52,169 nucleotides of DNA, taken from the NCBI GenBank assembly GCA_949284715.1, contig CASDWH010000011.1, positions 1 to 52,169 on the forward strand. Direction: 5' to 3'. The DNA comes from an uncultured bacterium (GTDB taxonomy: Bacteria > Cyanobacteriota > Vampirovibrionia > Gastranaerophilales > Gastranaerophilaceae). The translations under genes and the position numbers were made by a program. The notes under the pieces were generated by a model that saw nothing but the letters and a program-made list of their open reading frames with translations, was not told where the DNA came from and searched no databases. Numbering within the stretch: position 1 is the stretch's first letter; each line of letters begins with the position of its first letter. Below are positions 16,028 to 24,050 of this stretch, one piece after another.

Positions 16028-16846
16028 ATGAAAAAATTACTGCTATTATTTGTTTTATTATCTGCTGTTCCATACTCTGCCGCAGAACCTGTAATAGATT
16101 ATGATAATGGGATTTATCATATCTTTTTCAATGATAAAAAGGATGCTAAGCGTATTGATTTTGTGAGCGTTGAGGATTTGGAAACCAACAAACGAATTCA
16201 TCAAACCTCAAATTCTGCTATAACTATTAATGCCGGATTCTTTGACCCCAATAATAAGAAAACTATTTCTTATATTACATCAAAAACAACAGGGGATTTA
16301 GACCCATTATTTAACGAGTCTTTGATTCAGAATCCTAAATTAAGAAACAATCTTTCCAAAATATTAAACAGAACAGAGCTTAGAATACTTGATTGCGGGA
16401 TAAATAAAACCTTTGATATTGCATCTCATGATTCACCGCTTCCTGACGGCTGTCTTCTTTTAGCTTCTGCACAGGGCGGCCCGATGATATATCCTTATTT
16501 AAGGCTTGAGGAAGAATATTTTATAGAGAAAGATGCTGAGGGTAATATAATAAGAGAGTCTGCATCTGTTTTACATAAGACTGCAAGGACAATCGTAGGA
16601 CTTAAAGACGGATTTCTCCATGTTTTTATTATAACTAATGATAATCCTATGACGCTTTATGAGGTAAGAACGTTTGTTGAAGGGTATAAGCTTGATAAAG
16701 CAATGGCCTTTGACGGCGGAAGTTCTACATCATTTAATTACCTTGATAAAATAAATGTTGTATCCGTTGAGAATGAAGGTAATGATACAGGCAGAAAGCT
16801 TAAATCCTTTATGATTTACCGGGGAACAGGTAAAAAGAGTAGATAA
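16028..16846 (+). CDS. Secreted phosphodiester glycosidase family (NAGPA-like) protein
   Basis: 272 residues with a signal peptide (MKKLLLLFVLLSAVPYSAA). The domain matches the N-acetylglucosamine-1-phosphodiester alpha-N-acetylglucosaminidase family: NAGFFDPNNKKTIS near the start, AQGGPMIYPYLRL in the middle, then RTIVGLKDGFLHVFI and AFDGGSSTSF. Family members in bacteria act on cell-surface glycan phosphodiesters. It follows the LPS permease by one base and precedes a terminator, so it closes the purD-like-lptB-lptF operon, which suggests an envelope glycan role (inference). Confidence 0.85.
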   Translation: MKKLLLLFVLLSAVPYSAAEPVIDYDNGIYHIFFNDKKDAKRIDFVSVEDLETNKRIHQTSNSAITINAGFFDPNNKKTISYITSKTTGDLDPLFNESLIQNPKLRNNLSKILNRTELRILDCGINKTFDIASHDSPLPDGCLLLASAQGGPMIYPYLRLEEEYFIEKDAEGNIIRESASVLHKTARTIVGLKDGFLHVFIITNDNPMTLYEVRTFVEGYKLDKAMAFDGGSSTSFNYLDKINVVSVENEGNDTGRKLKSFMIYRGTGKKSR

Positions 16847-16847
16847 T

Positions 16848-16883
16848 AAAAAAAATCCTCTTTTGATAAAGAGGATTTTTTTT
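16848..16883. terminator. Bidirectional Rho-independent terminator
   Basis: Sixteen-pair stem with core TCCTCTTT/AAAGAGGA, loop TGAT, flanked by eight A and eight T. Serves the LPS operon and the convergent SLH gene. Confidence 0.92.
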
Positions 16884-16897
16884 TATTATCTATATTA

Positions 16898-18199
16898 TTA
16901 TAATTGTTCTTCAATATTAAGGTCATCAATGAGCAGCAAGTATATGCATTCACCCTGTTTAGCTTTATAGTTAACGCCCGGGGTTATAAGACCTGTAATT
17001 AAACCTACAGTACAGCCAACAGGGATACCTATACCGAGAGCCGTTCCTACACGTGAGGGGTTAGGTATAAATGCCATACTCATACCGACACCTGAGCCAA
17101 CAGCGCCGCCTGTGATGGTATATAGAAGAACTTTTCCAAAAGTAACCCAAGGGCCTTCAGCCAGTCTGCCGTCTTTTGTGAATGGTTTACCTGTAATATC
17201 AATCACACTGCCGTCAGGAAGAAGTATATGTTTAAAAATCAGGTTAACTCTTGCTTTTTTATTAAAGATTTTTGGGTGTTGTATATCCATGATTTCAGCA
17301 ACGAATCTAGTTCCTTCAGGAAGAACTTTAGTTCCTTCTACGGTATATAAGTCTTTCGGAAGGTAGAAGTTAACGATTTCTCCGCCTTTGTGTTTTTTAG
17401 AAAGGAATTTTTCAGAGAATGCAATTTGAACGACATTACCCTGGTTAATAATTTTTTTGAAGTTTGTCTTAGTAACTGTATTATTAGGTGCTTGTCTGTG
17501 TACACAGAGGTGTTCAATTCCCAGAACTATTTCCTGCGGTTCTTCGACAACCGGTTCTTCTGCTTCACCCAGATATTCTTCTTTTACGACATTAAGCATA
17601 TCAGAGAGTTTTGCAAGTAATACAGCAGCTTCTGCTCTTGTCAATTCTCTGTTTGGTTCAAGCATAGATTCATCGGGATGGTTGACATAAAGACCGTAGC
17701 TGATTGCTTTCTGGTAAGAAAGTTCAGCCCATGCCGGAATATCTTTAGTATCTTTAAATGCGTCAAGAACTGTGGATTCTGTTACCTGTTCTTTTGTAAT
17801 GTGGCTCATTAGAGAGGTAACTTCAGATCTGAGCAGATTTTTTTCAGCTTTGAAAGTGCCATCAGGATATCCGTAAACAACTCCTAGTTGTTGTCCTCTT
17901 AATACGTCATCATAATAATTATCGTAGACAGATATATCAGACATTGTGTTTGTAATCGTTACATCAAGGTTATCATTGGAGAGAACCTTAAGTAAGCCTT
18001 GAACAAACTGAATTCTTGTAATTGTATTTTCTGGATTAAAGTTTCCGTTTTCGTCAACCGGCAAAATTCCATCAGTAACAACTTTGTTAATTTCTTTACT
18101 TGCCCAGTAAGAGTCGTCTACCCCGTATTGTGCTAATACAGGCAGAGTGTTAAGTCCGAACATTGTTACGGCTAACATTGATGCTAATAACTTCTTCAT
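16898..18199 (-). CDS. Secreted protein with three SLH domains
   Basis: 433 residues from the methionine of MKKLLASMLAVTMFGLNTLPVLA, a signal peptide preceded by AAGAGG. Three S-layer homology repeats follow: DDSYWASKEINKVVTDG with TRIQFVQGL; YDNYYDDVLRGQQLG with LRSEVTSL; and IPAWAELSYQKAISYG with TRAEAAVLLAKL. Such repeats bind peptidoglycan-linked polymer. The C-terminal half is a beta-rich domain (VVQIAFSEKFLSKKHKGGEIV, GTRFVAEIMDIQHP) with a glycine-rich hydrophobic stretch near residues 360-405 (GGAVGSGVGMSMAF...). In cyanobacteria and relatives SLH proteins tie the outer membrane to the wall; that role is likely here. Confidence 0.85.
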   Translation of the reverse strand: MKKLLASMLAVTMFGLNTLPVLAQYGVDDSYWASKEINKVVTDGILPVDENGNFNPENTITRIQFVQGLLKVLSNDNLDVTITNTMSDISVYDNYYDDVLRGQQLGVVYGYPDGTFKAEKNLLRSEVTSLMSHITKEQVTESTVLDAFKDTKDIPAWAELSYQKAISYGLYVNHPDESMLEPNRELTRAEAAVLLAKLSDMLNVVKEEYLGEAEEPVVEEPQEIVLGIEHLCVHRQAPNNTVTKTNFKKIINQGNVVQIAFSEKFLSKKHKGGEIVNFYLPKDLYTVEGTKVLPEGTRFVAEIMDIQHPKIFNKKARVNLIFKHILLPDGSVIDITGKPFTKDGRLAEGPWVTFGKVLLYTITGGAVGSGVGMSMAFIPNPSRVGTALGIGIPVGCTVGLITGLITPGVNYKAKQGECIYLLLIDDLNIEEQL

Positions 18200-18277
18200 A
18201 TATACATACCTCTTAAAATAAAATTCCATATTAATTATATTATACTGATTTTTTTTATTCAAGAAAATAACTAATTC

Positions 18278-18306
18278 TTTACAATTGGATTTTGATTTGT
18301 TATATT
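18278..18306 (+). promoter_or_regulatory. Promoter of the acetolactate-synthase-like gene
   Basis: TTTACA (18278-18283), 17 bases, TATATT (18301-18306). The ATG chosen for the gene is nine bases further, so the leader would be only about two bases, with no Shine-Dalgarno. Confidence 0.55.
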
Positions 18307-18315
18307 TGTGTGGTT

Positions 18316-19911
18316 ATGTTAGCAGTTAAAAATCCAAAACTTTACAAATCGGGTGCTGCGCAGATAGTCGATGCGCTGAGGGATTTATCTGTAACCCATA
18401 TATTCGGATATCCCGGAGCCAGTGTATTGTCGGTATATAATGAATTAGCCGGACTTCCTGAAATAACACATTGTTTGTGTCGTCATGAACAGGCTTGTGT
18501 ACACGCTGCGGAAGGGTATGCACGTATTACAGGCAAGCCGGGAGTTGTACTTGTAACCTCCGGGCCGGGGGCTACTAATACTGTTACCGGTATTGCAAAT
18601 GCTTATGCTGATTCGGTTCCTCTTGTTATTATAGCTGGAATGTCAGAAGAGTATCCAGGAAAAGGCTTTCAAAAGATTGATTTTAGTACAATGGTAAAAC
18701 CTGTCGTCAAGAAAATTTTTACGCCTGATGATTCTTGTAATATCTATGACATTATTAAGGAGGCTTTTTATCTTGCGATAGAAGGGAAAAATGCTCCTGT
18801 GCTTATTCAGGTAAAACGTTCGCTTCTTGAACATAAGTATGAGTGCAGAGAACTTTGTGAACAAAAATTTAACGCACCTGTTACCGGTTACAAATCCTCT
18901 GAGCTGATATCTCTTATTAATAATGCAAACAATCCGGTTTTTATAATCGGCGGCGGGTGCAGAAACTCTTTTAATGAAGTATCAGAATTGGTTTCTAAAA
19001 CAAATATTCCAACTGTTACGACTTTAATGGGTGTTGGAAATATTGATACGTGTTCTAATTGCTACTATGGAATGGTTGGTGTTAACGGGACTCAAACTGC
19101 TAATAATATACTTTTTCAGGCAGATTTGATTGTTGCGTTCGGGGTTGCGTTTAGCGATAGAACGACTTGTAAGTCTGATGTATTTGCAGGCGGTATTCCG
19201 GTTATTAATGTGAATATTGAACCGTATACTCTAAAAAATGTAAACGTAGTTAAGGAAATTAACGAGGATTGCCGTACGGTTTTAAATTCACTTATAAATT
19301 CTGATATCCATCAGAGATGTATACAAAGCGCAGAAAAACGCACCCGAGTTTCGCCTGTACAAACCGATAAAATGGAAACAATACAGGTTCTGAATTTAAT
19401 AAATGAATTTTCAAGCCCGCTTAATCCCGTAGTTATTACGGATGTAGGACAGCACCAGATGCTTGCTGCAAAATGTTTTGAATTTACCGAACCAAAACGT
19501 TTTCTAACCTCCGGCGGGATGGGTACAATGGGGTTTGGGCTGCCTGCCTCCTGCGGTGTACATTTTGCGCTGCCGGAAACAGTTATTATAAATATTACCG
19601 GCGACGGCTCATTTCAAATGAATATTCAGGAGCTTGCAACAGTTGCCGAATATAATATTCCCGTGAAAATATTTGTTATGAATAACGGATATCTGGGAAT
19701 GATAAGACAAATTCAGGAAAAGCTGTTTGACGGAAATTACTACCAGTCGCAAATGCAAAACCCGGATTTTATCAAATTAGCGGAAGGATATGGGATTAAA
19801 GGGTATCGTGTTACTAAAATTTCAGAATTAAAAGAGTTGTTCCCTGCTATATTTGCAAATAGCGAGCCTGTTGTTATTGACTGTATTACAAATGAATTCG
19901 AATGCGTGTAA
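18316..19911 (+). CDS. ilvB: Acetolactate synthase large-subunit-like ThDP enzyme
   Basis: 531 residues. Condenses pyruvate with pyruvate or 2-oxobutyrate in branched-chain amino acid synthesis, if the assignment is right. Conserved blocks: GYPGASVLSVYNEL, the catalytic Glu in RHEQACVHAAEGYAR, SGPGATNTVTGIANAY, and the ThDP-binding motif GDGSFQMNIQEL...VMNN. Start is at MLAVKN; the eight-codon extension upstream would overlap the promoter. No ilvN regulatory subunit or ilvC is adjacent, which is unusual, so another ThDP-dependent decarboxylase/ligase of this superfamily remains possible. Confidence 0.8.
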   Translation: MLAVKNPKLYKSGAAQIVDALRDLSVTHIFGYPGASVLSVYNELAGLPEITHCLCRHEQACVHAAEGYARITGKPGVVLVTSGPGATNTVTGIANAYADSVPLVIIAGMSEEYPGKGFQKIDFSTMVKPVVKKIFTPDDSCNIYDIIKEAFYLAIEGKNAPVLIQVKRSLLEHKYECRELCEQKFNAPVTGYKSSELISLINNANNPVFIIGGGCRNSFNEVSELVSKTNIPTVTTLMGVGNIDTCSNCYYGMVGVNGTQTANNILFQADLIVAFGVAFSDRTTCKSDVFAGGIPVINVNIEPYTLKNVNVVKEINEDCRTVLNSLINSDIHQRCIQSAEKRTRVSPVQTDKMETIQVLNLINEFSSPLNPVVITDVGQHQMLAAKCFEFTEPKRFLTSGGMGTMGFGLPASCGVHFALPETVIINITGDGSFQMNIQELATVAEYNIPVKIFVMNNGYLGMIRQIQEKLFDGNYYQSQMQNPDFIKLAEGYGIKGYRVTKISELKELFPAIFANSEPVVIDCITNEFECV

Positions 19912-19939
19912 CTGTCCTGGCTTATGCTATAATTACATT

Positions 19940-21730
19940 ATGAATAATTACGTTACAGAACTGCTTTCTCCTGCTAAAGATAAGGATACGGCTATTGCTG
20001 CTATAAACGCCGGTGCTGATGCAGTTTATATAGGTGCAAATTCTTTTGGTGCCAGAAAACAGGCCGGAAACTCTTTAGATGATATTAAGGAAATAATAGA
20101 ATATGCTCACAGGTTCTATGTGAAAGTCTATGTTACTGTAAATACCATATTAACTGATGATGAATTACCAGAGGTTATTAGACTGATTGAAAAACTTTAC
20201 GAGTTTAGGTCTGATGCAATAATAGTGCAGGATATGAGTATAATTAAACTTTATATAGAAGGTAAAATTCCTCCTATACCAATCCATATAAGCACTCAGT
20301 GCAATAATAGAACAAAAGAAAAAGTTAAATTTTTTGAAAAAATTAATCTGCCAAGAGTTGTATTAGCACGGGAATTGTCACTGGAGCAGATAAAATCTAT
20401 TTCTGAATATGCACCGGATATTGAGTTGGAATGTTTTGTACATGGAGCGCTTTGCGTTTCATACAGCGGACAATGTTATTTGAGCCGGTATATTGGCTCT
20501 CGCTCTGCAAATAGAGGAGAGTGCGCCCAGCCTTGCAGAAAAAAATACTCCTTGGCTGATAATGAGGGCAGAATTCTTATTAAGGATAAATACTTACTTT
20601 CAATGAAAGATTTTAATGCTTCAAAATATGTTAACGAAATGATACATGCGGGAGTCAAATCTTTTAAAATAGAAGGAAGGCTCAAAGATATAAACTACGT
20701 AAAAAATGTTACTTTATATTATAGAAATTTATTGGATAAATATAGTATGAGAACTTCATCAGGACAGGTTTTTGCTTCTGATTTTACTCCTGATTTAGAT
20801 AAAACTTTTAACAGGGGGTATACGACATATTTTCTAAAAGGCAGAGAATGCTGTTTTAATTTTAATTCTCCAAAATCCTCCGGGGAAAAACTTGGAGTCC
20901 TTAAATCAGCGGGAGAAAATTATTATATTATTGATACGAATAAAAGTATATCAAAACAGGATGGGCTTTGTTACTATACCCGGGAGGGGGAATTAAAAGG
21001 TTTTGCGGTAAATAAAATTGACGGGACTAAAACTTTCCCAAATTCAATGTCAAAGATACCTGCGGATACGGTTATATATAGGAATTTGGATACAGAGTTT
21101 GAAAAACAGCTTTCAAATAGTAAAATTGTCCGTAAAATTTTGTGTGCTGTTAAAGTTCAAAATAATACCATAATATGTACTGATGAAGATAATAATTGTA
21201 TCTCTCTTGTTCTTCCTGATGGCGCTGTACCTAACAATCCTGAAAAAGCGAAAGAAAAATTTATTACACAATTATCAAAGACAGGCAGCTCTGATTTTTA
21301 TATTAAGGAGTTAAATATATTTCAAAAGATTGATTTTTACCCGGTTTCAGTAATTAATGAACTGCGCAGGAATATCTTTAATACATTAATGAAAAAACGG
21401 CTAGAAAAATATAATACACCAATATCAGGGAAATGTTTGAAAATAGCTGATTATCCTTATAAAAACGGTGATTATCATGAAAATGTTTATAATAAGTATG
21501 CAGAGGCTTTCTATGAAGATTGCGGGTGTAAAATTAAAGAATATGCCCCTGAAAAACAACTTCCCGCCCGGCAGTTTGAGCTTATGCGTACAAAACATTG
21601 TATAAAGTGGGCGATAAATAAATGTAAATCTGGGGACAAACTGTTTCTGGTTGATGACAGAGGAAAGAAATATCCTTTAAAATTTGATTGTATAAATTGT
21701 GAGATGGTGGTTCTTTCCCCTGAAAATTAA
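19940..21730 (+). CDS. U32 peptidase family protein (RlhA/TrhP/PrtC-like)
   Basis: 596 residues. The true start is MNNYVTELLSPAKD, because the family begins here and an extended -10 (TGCTATAAT) ends six bases before it. N-terminal TIM-barrel motifs: AINAGADAVYIGANSFGAR and HISTQCNN. The U32 signature ELECFVHGALCVSYSGQCYLS is followed by the Cys-rich GECAQPCRKKYSL. Bacterial members act in tRNA or rRNA hydroxylation (TrhP, RlhA) or as collagenase-type peptidases; the long C-terminal extension fits RlhA-like proteins better. A Cys-rich tail is also present (YEDCGCKIKEY, FDCINCE). Confidence 0.85.
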   Translation: MNNYVTELLSPAKDKDTAIAAINAGADAVYIGANSFGARKQAGNSLDDIKEIIEYAHRFYVKVYVTVNTILTDDELPEVIRLIEKLYEFRSDAIIVQDMSIIKLYIEGKIPPIPIHISTQCNNRTKEKVKFFEKINLPRVVLARELSLEQIKSISEYAPDIELECFVHGALCVSYSGQCYLSRYIGSRSANRGECAQPCRKKYSLADNEGRILIKDKYLLSMKDFNASKYVNEMIHAGVKSFKIEGRLKDINYVKNVTLYYRNLLDKYSMRTSSGQVFASDFTPDLDKTFNRGYTTYFLKGRECCFNFNSPKSSGEKLGVLKSAGENYYIIDTNKSISKQDGLCYYTREGELKGFAVNKIDGTKTFPNSMSKIPADTVIYRNLDTEFEKQLSNSKIVRKILCAVKVQNNTIICTDEDNNCISLVLPDGAVPNNPEKAKEKFITQLSKTGSSDFYIKELNIFQKIDFYPVSVINELRRNIFNTLMKKRLEKYNTPISGKCLKIADYPYKNGDYHENVYNKYAEAFYEDCGCKIKEYAPEKQLPARQFELMRTKHCIKWAINKCKSGDKLFLVDDRGKKYPLKFDCINCEMVVLSPEN

Positions 21731-21745
21731 AGGAGAAAATTAATC

Positions 21746-22255
21746 ATGAAAAAAATAGCAATAATAAATGGCAGCGAGGTTTTAGGGTGTATTATTAACT
21801 TCTTTAAAAACAAAAATGTTGATATAACAGCCGTGAGCAGTTCTAACGATTCTATTTTTGAACAAAACAAATTTGATTTAATTCTATTATACGGCTCTGC
21901 AAACGGGTTAAACAAATCATTGCTTAAGAATAGCACAATATTAAGGCTGCATCCGTCGTTATTACCCGCATTTGATAATAACGAGCCTGTAAAATCAGCA
22001 TTTCTTGCAGGTGTTAAAGTAAGCGGCGTTACAGTGTGTTCTCTTGATAAAGTCGGCAGAACTGATAAGATAATTGCTCAATTCCCTGTATTAATTGATT
22101 ATGATACGCATTTCGACGCTTTTGAAGAAAATATTAGAAATACGGAAAGCATGCTTTATCCGGTAGTTATTCAATCTGTATTGCAAAATAAGCCTTTTAG
22201 TTTTACTGATATAATGGGCGGCTGTAACGGCGGCTGCGGAGGCTGTAAAGGCTGA
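21746..22255 (+). CDS. PurN-like formyltransferase-fold protein with a Cys-rich tail
   Basis: 169 residues. The block RLHPSLLPAFDNNEPVKSAF then AGVKVSGVTVCSLDKVG matches glycinamide ribonucleotide transformylase. The catalytic Asn of the normal NIHPSLLP is replaced by Arg (RLHPSLLP); His is kept; and the conserved Asp region (normally DEGxDTGPIIAQ) reads LDKVGRTDKIIAQ. It ends with GGCNGGCGGCKG, a possible metal-binding CxxxCxxC tail not seen in PurN. So it is a PurN-derived protein with doubtful transformylase activity. AAAGGAG supports the start; it follows the U32 gene by 15 bases and is probably cotranscribed. Confidence 0.72.
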   Translation: MKKIAIINGSEVLGCIINFFKNKNVDITAVSSSNDSIFEQNKFDLILLYGSANGLNKSLLKNSTILRLHPSLLPAFDNNEPVKSAFLAGVKVSGVTVCSLDKVGRTDKIIAQFPVLIDYDTHFDAFEENIRNTESMLYPVVIQSVLQNKPFSFTDIMGGCNGGCGGCKG

Positions 22256-22259
22256 TTCA

Positions 22260-23048
22260 TCAGCTTTGGTTATTATCTCTTTGCCGCTCGTTTATAAATT
22301 TTTTAATATCACTTGATAGATTTACAGATTGGTGAATAAGCATGTTATAACGCTTCAGGTCGCCTATATTTTCGGCCTCAGACAGCAAATCCCTGTTTTT
22401 AAACTGCTGTTTAGGAGTAGTGGCTTCCTGCTGGTTTTTACTATCTAGTTTGAATAAAACTGAATCAAGGTTCGTGCTGTGAGAGAGTCCGTTTTTTGCA
22501 CAAAATTCTTTGACATTCATATTAGCAGGCAAAGTGTAAAGCCATTTAATAGAGTTTACATCGTTTGGAGAAAGTGATGTAACGCCGTATTGATGCGGGG
22601 TATACATTATATCTGTTTTATACGGACTGTGTCCTAACCCCAGCCCATGCCCGATTTCGTGTAAAATTGTATGATAAACTTCATTTTCTGCCATATATTG
22701 CTGGTGGATAATTCCGTCAGAGAGTCCTATAGAAACTTCAGCGCCGCAAAGTCTGCCGTTTGCATCAAAATTAGTATAACAATGGCCCAGAGCGGTTCTC
22801 TCAACACGTTTCCAATCTATATTCATGTGGGATTCAAGCAGGACATTGGTAATTTTATACTGAAATTTTCCGCCGCTTGCTGCAACCCAGGCGTTAAGCG
22901 CATCCACAACCATTCTTCTGTAGATTGGATCTTCTCCTTTTTTAGAATAAAAGTTCATCGGAGCAATATACACACTCAGCGGCATAATGCACCATCTGAT
23001 TAATTGTCCGTTTTTTATACTGGAATTAAGATATGTTTTACATTGCAT
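22260..23048 (-). CDS. Matrixin-type (M10) zinc metalloprotease
   Basis: 262 residues. The full metzincin motif HTILHEIGHGLGLGH is present (His130, Glu131, His134, His140), with the Met-turn at DIMYTP (Met148), followed by SLSPNDVNSIKWLY, typical of matrixins. The N-terminal RWCIMPLSVYIAP resembles the first strand of the catalytic domain. No signal peptide and no propeptide Cys switch are visible, so the export route is unclear. The C-terminal 90 residues are polar and possibly helical. The start has no ribosome site but sits six bases after TACAAT. It converges with the PurN-like gene with four bases between. Confidence 0.85.
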   Translation of the reverse strand: MQCKTYLNSSIKNGQLIRWCIMPLSVYIAPMNFYSKKGEDPIYRRMVVDALNAWVAASGGKFQYKITNVLLESHMNIDWKRVERTALGHCYTNFDANGRLCGAEVSIGLSDGIIHQQYMAENEVYHTILHEIGHGLGLGHSPYKTDIMYTPHQYGVTSLSPNDVNSIKWLYTLPANMNVKEFCAKNGLSHSTNLDSVLFKLDSKNQQEATTPKQQFKNRDLLSEAENIGDLKRYNMLIHQSVNLSSDIKKFINERQRDNNQS

Positions 23049-23054
23049 AGTTTT

Positions 23055-23083
23055 ATTGTATAATAAATTAACACGTTGGTAAA
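23055..23083 (-). promoter_or_regulatory. Promoter giving a probable leaderless matrixin message
   Basis: On the minus strand TTTACC (23083-23078), 17 bases, TACAAT (23060-23055), then six bases to the ATG. It overlaps the upstream region of the divergent ybaB gene. Confidence 0.6.
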
Positions 23084-23107
23084 TATAATTATGGGGGATA
23101 TTGAATT

Positions 23108-23452
23108 ATGATGAATATGATGAATATAGTAAAACAGGCTCAGCAATTCCAAAAGAAAATGAAAGATTTGCAGGATGAACTTGCTAAAACTGATGTTGAA
23201 ACAGCCGCTTCAAATGGTGCCGTAACTGTAGTATATACCGGACAAGCACATTTTAAATCAATAAAACTCGGTAAAAATGCGATTTGTCCGGAAAATCCAG
23301 AAAGTGTTTCCGATGATACTTTAGAAATGCTTGAAGATTTGTTAAATGCTGCATTAAAAGAAGCTGATGCAAAGGCTACAAAGCTTTTTGAAGATAAAAC
23401 CTCTGCTGTAGCAAAAGGCTTGAATCTGCCTAATATTCCGGGTTTATTCTAA
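23108..23452 (+). CDS. ybaB: YbaB/EbfC nucleoid-associated protein
   Basis: 114 residues. Small dimeric DNA-binding protein, very often encoded next to recR, as here. N-terminal helix MNMMNIVKQAQQFQKKMKDL, the conserved strand region GAVTVVYTGQAHFKSIKL and the C-terminal helix LEDLLNAALKEADAKATKLFE are typical; GLNLPNIPGLF closes it. GGGGGA precedes the ATG. One base separates its stop from the recR start. Confidence 0.93.
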   Translation: MMNMMNIVKQAQQFQKKMKDLQDELAKTDVETAASNGAVTVVYTGQAHFKSIKLGKNAICPENPESVSDDTLEMLEDLLNAALKEADAKATKLFEDKTSAVAKGLNLPNIPGLF

Positions 23453-23453
23453 G

Positions 23454-24050
23454 ATGATTTATCCAAAATCAATTGCCGGTTTAATAGAGCAGTTTCAGAA
23501 ATTCCCTTCAATAGGGCAGAAGTCTGCTCAAAGGATGGCGTTTCATGTTTTGAAAATGCCTTTGTCTGAGGTGGAAAAATTTGCTAATGCAATAGTCGAG
23601 GCTAAACGTAATACCTGTACCTGCGAAATTTGTTTTAATATATCTACGGAATCGCCCTGTGAAATATGCAGGTCGCCTAAACGTGACTGCTCAATTATAT
23701 GTGTGGTCGCTGAAACAAAAGATCTTATAGCAATAGAAAAGACAAATGAGTATAACGGACTATATCATGTGCTTCAAGGTGTAATCTCGCCTATGGAAGG
23801 AATTGGCGTTGATGATATCCGGATTAAAGAACTCCTGAACCGTCTTGTAGATGATAGAGTAAAAGAAGTTATTCTGGCACTTAATCCGAATGTTGAGGGT
23901 GAGGCAACATGTTTGTACCTCACCAAACTAATAAAACCTTTTGGGATAAAAATATCAAGAATAGCCTTTGGTCTGCCTGTTGGTGCGGATTTGGAATTTG
24001 CTGATGAAATTACGCTTGCAAAGGCCATTGAAGGCCGTAGAGATATTTAA
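23454..24050 (+). CDS. recR: Recombination protein RecR
   Basis: 198 residues, normal length. Acts with RecF/RecO in loading RecA at gaps. Helix-hairpin-helix region KFPSIGQKSAQRMAFHVL, Cys4 zinc finger (Cys57, Cys60, Cys69, Cys72; CEICFN...CEIC) and Toprim domain beginning ICVVAETKDLIAIEK, with the ALNPNVEGEATCLYL and ISRIAFGLPVGADLEF blocks. Translationally linked to ybaB; no strong ribosome site of its own. Overlaps the convergent gshA-like gene by four bases. Confidence 0.97.
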   Translation: MIYPKSIAGLIEQFQKFPSIGQKSAQRMAFHVLKMPLSEVEKFANAIVEAKRNTCTCEICFNISTESPCEICRSPKRDCSIICVVAETKDLIAIEKTNEYNGLYHVLQGVISPMEGIGVDDIRIKELLNRLVDDRVKEVILALNPNVEGEATCLYLTKLIKPFGIKISRIAFGLPVGADLEFADEITLAKAIEGRRDI

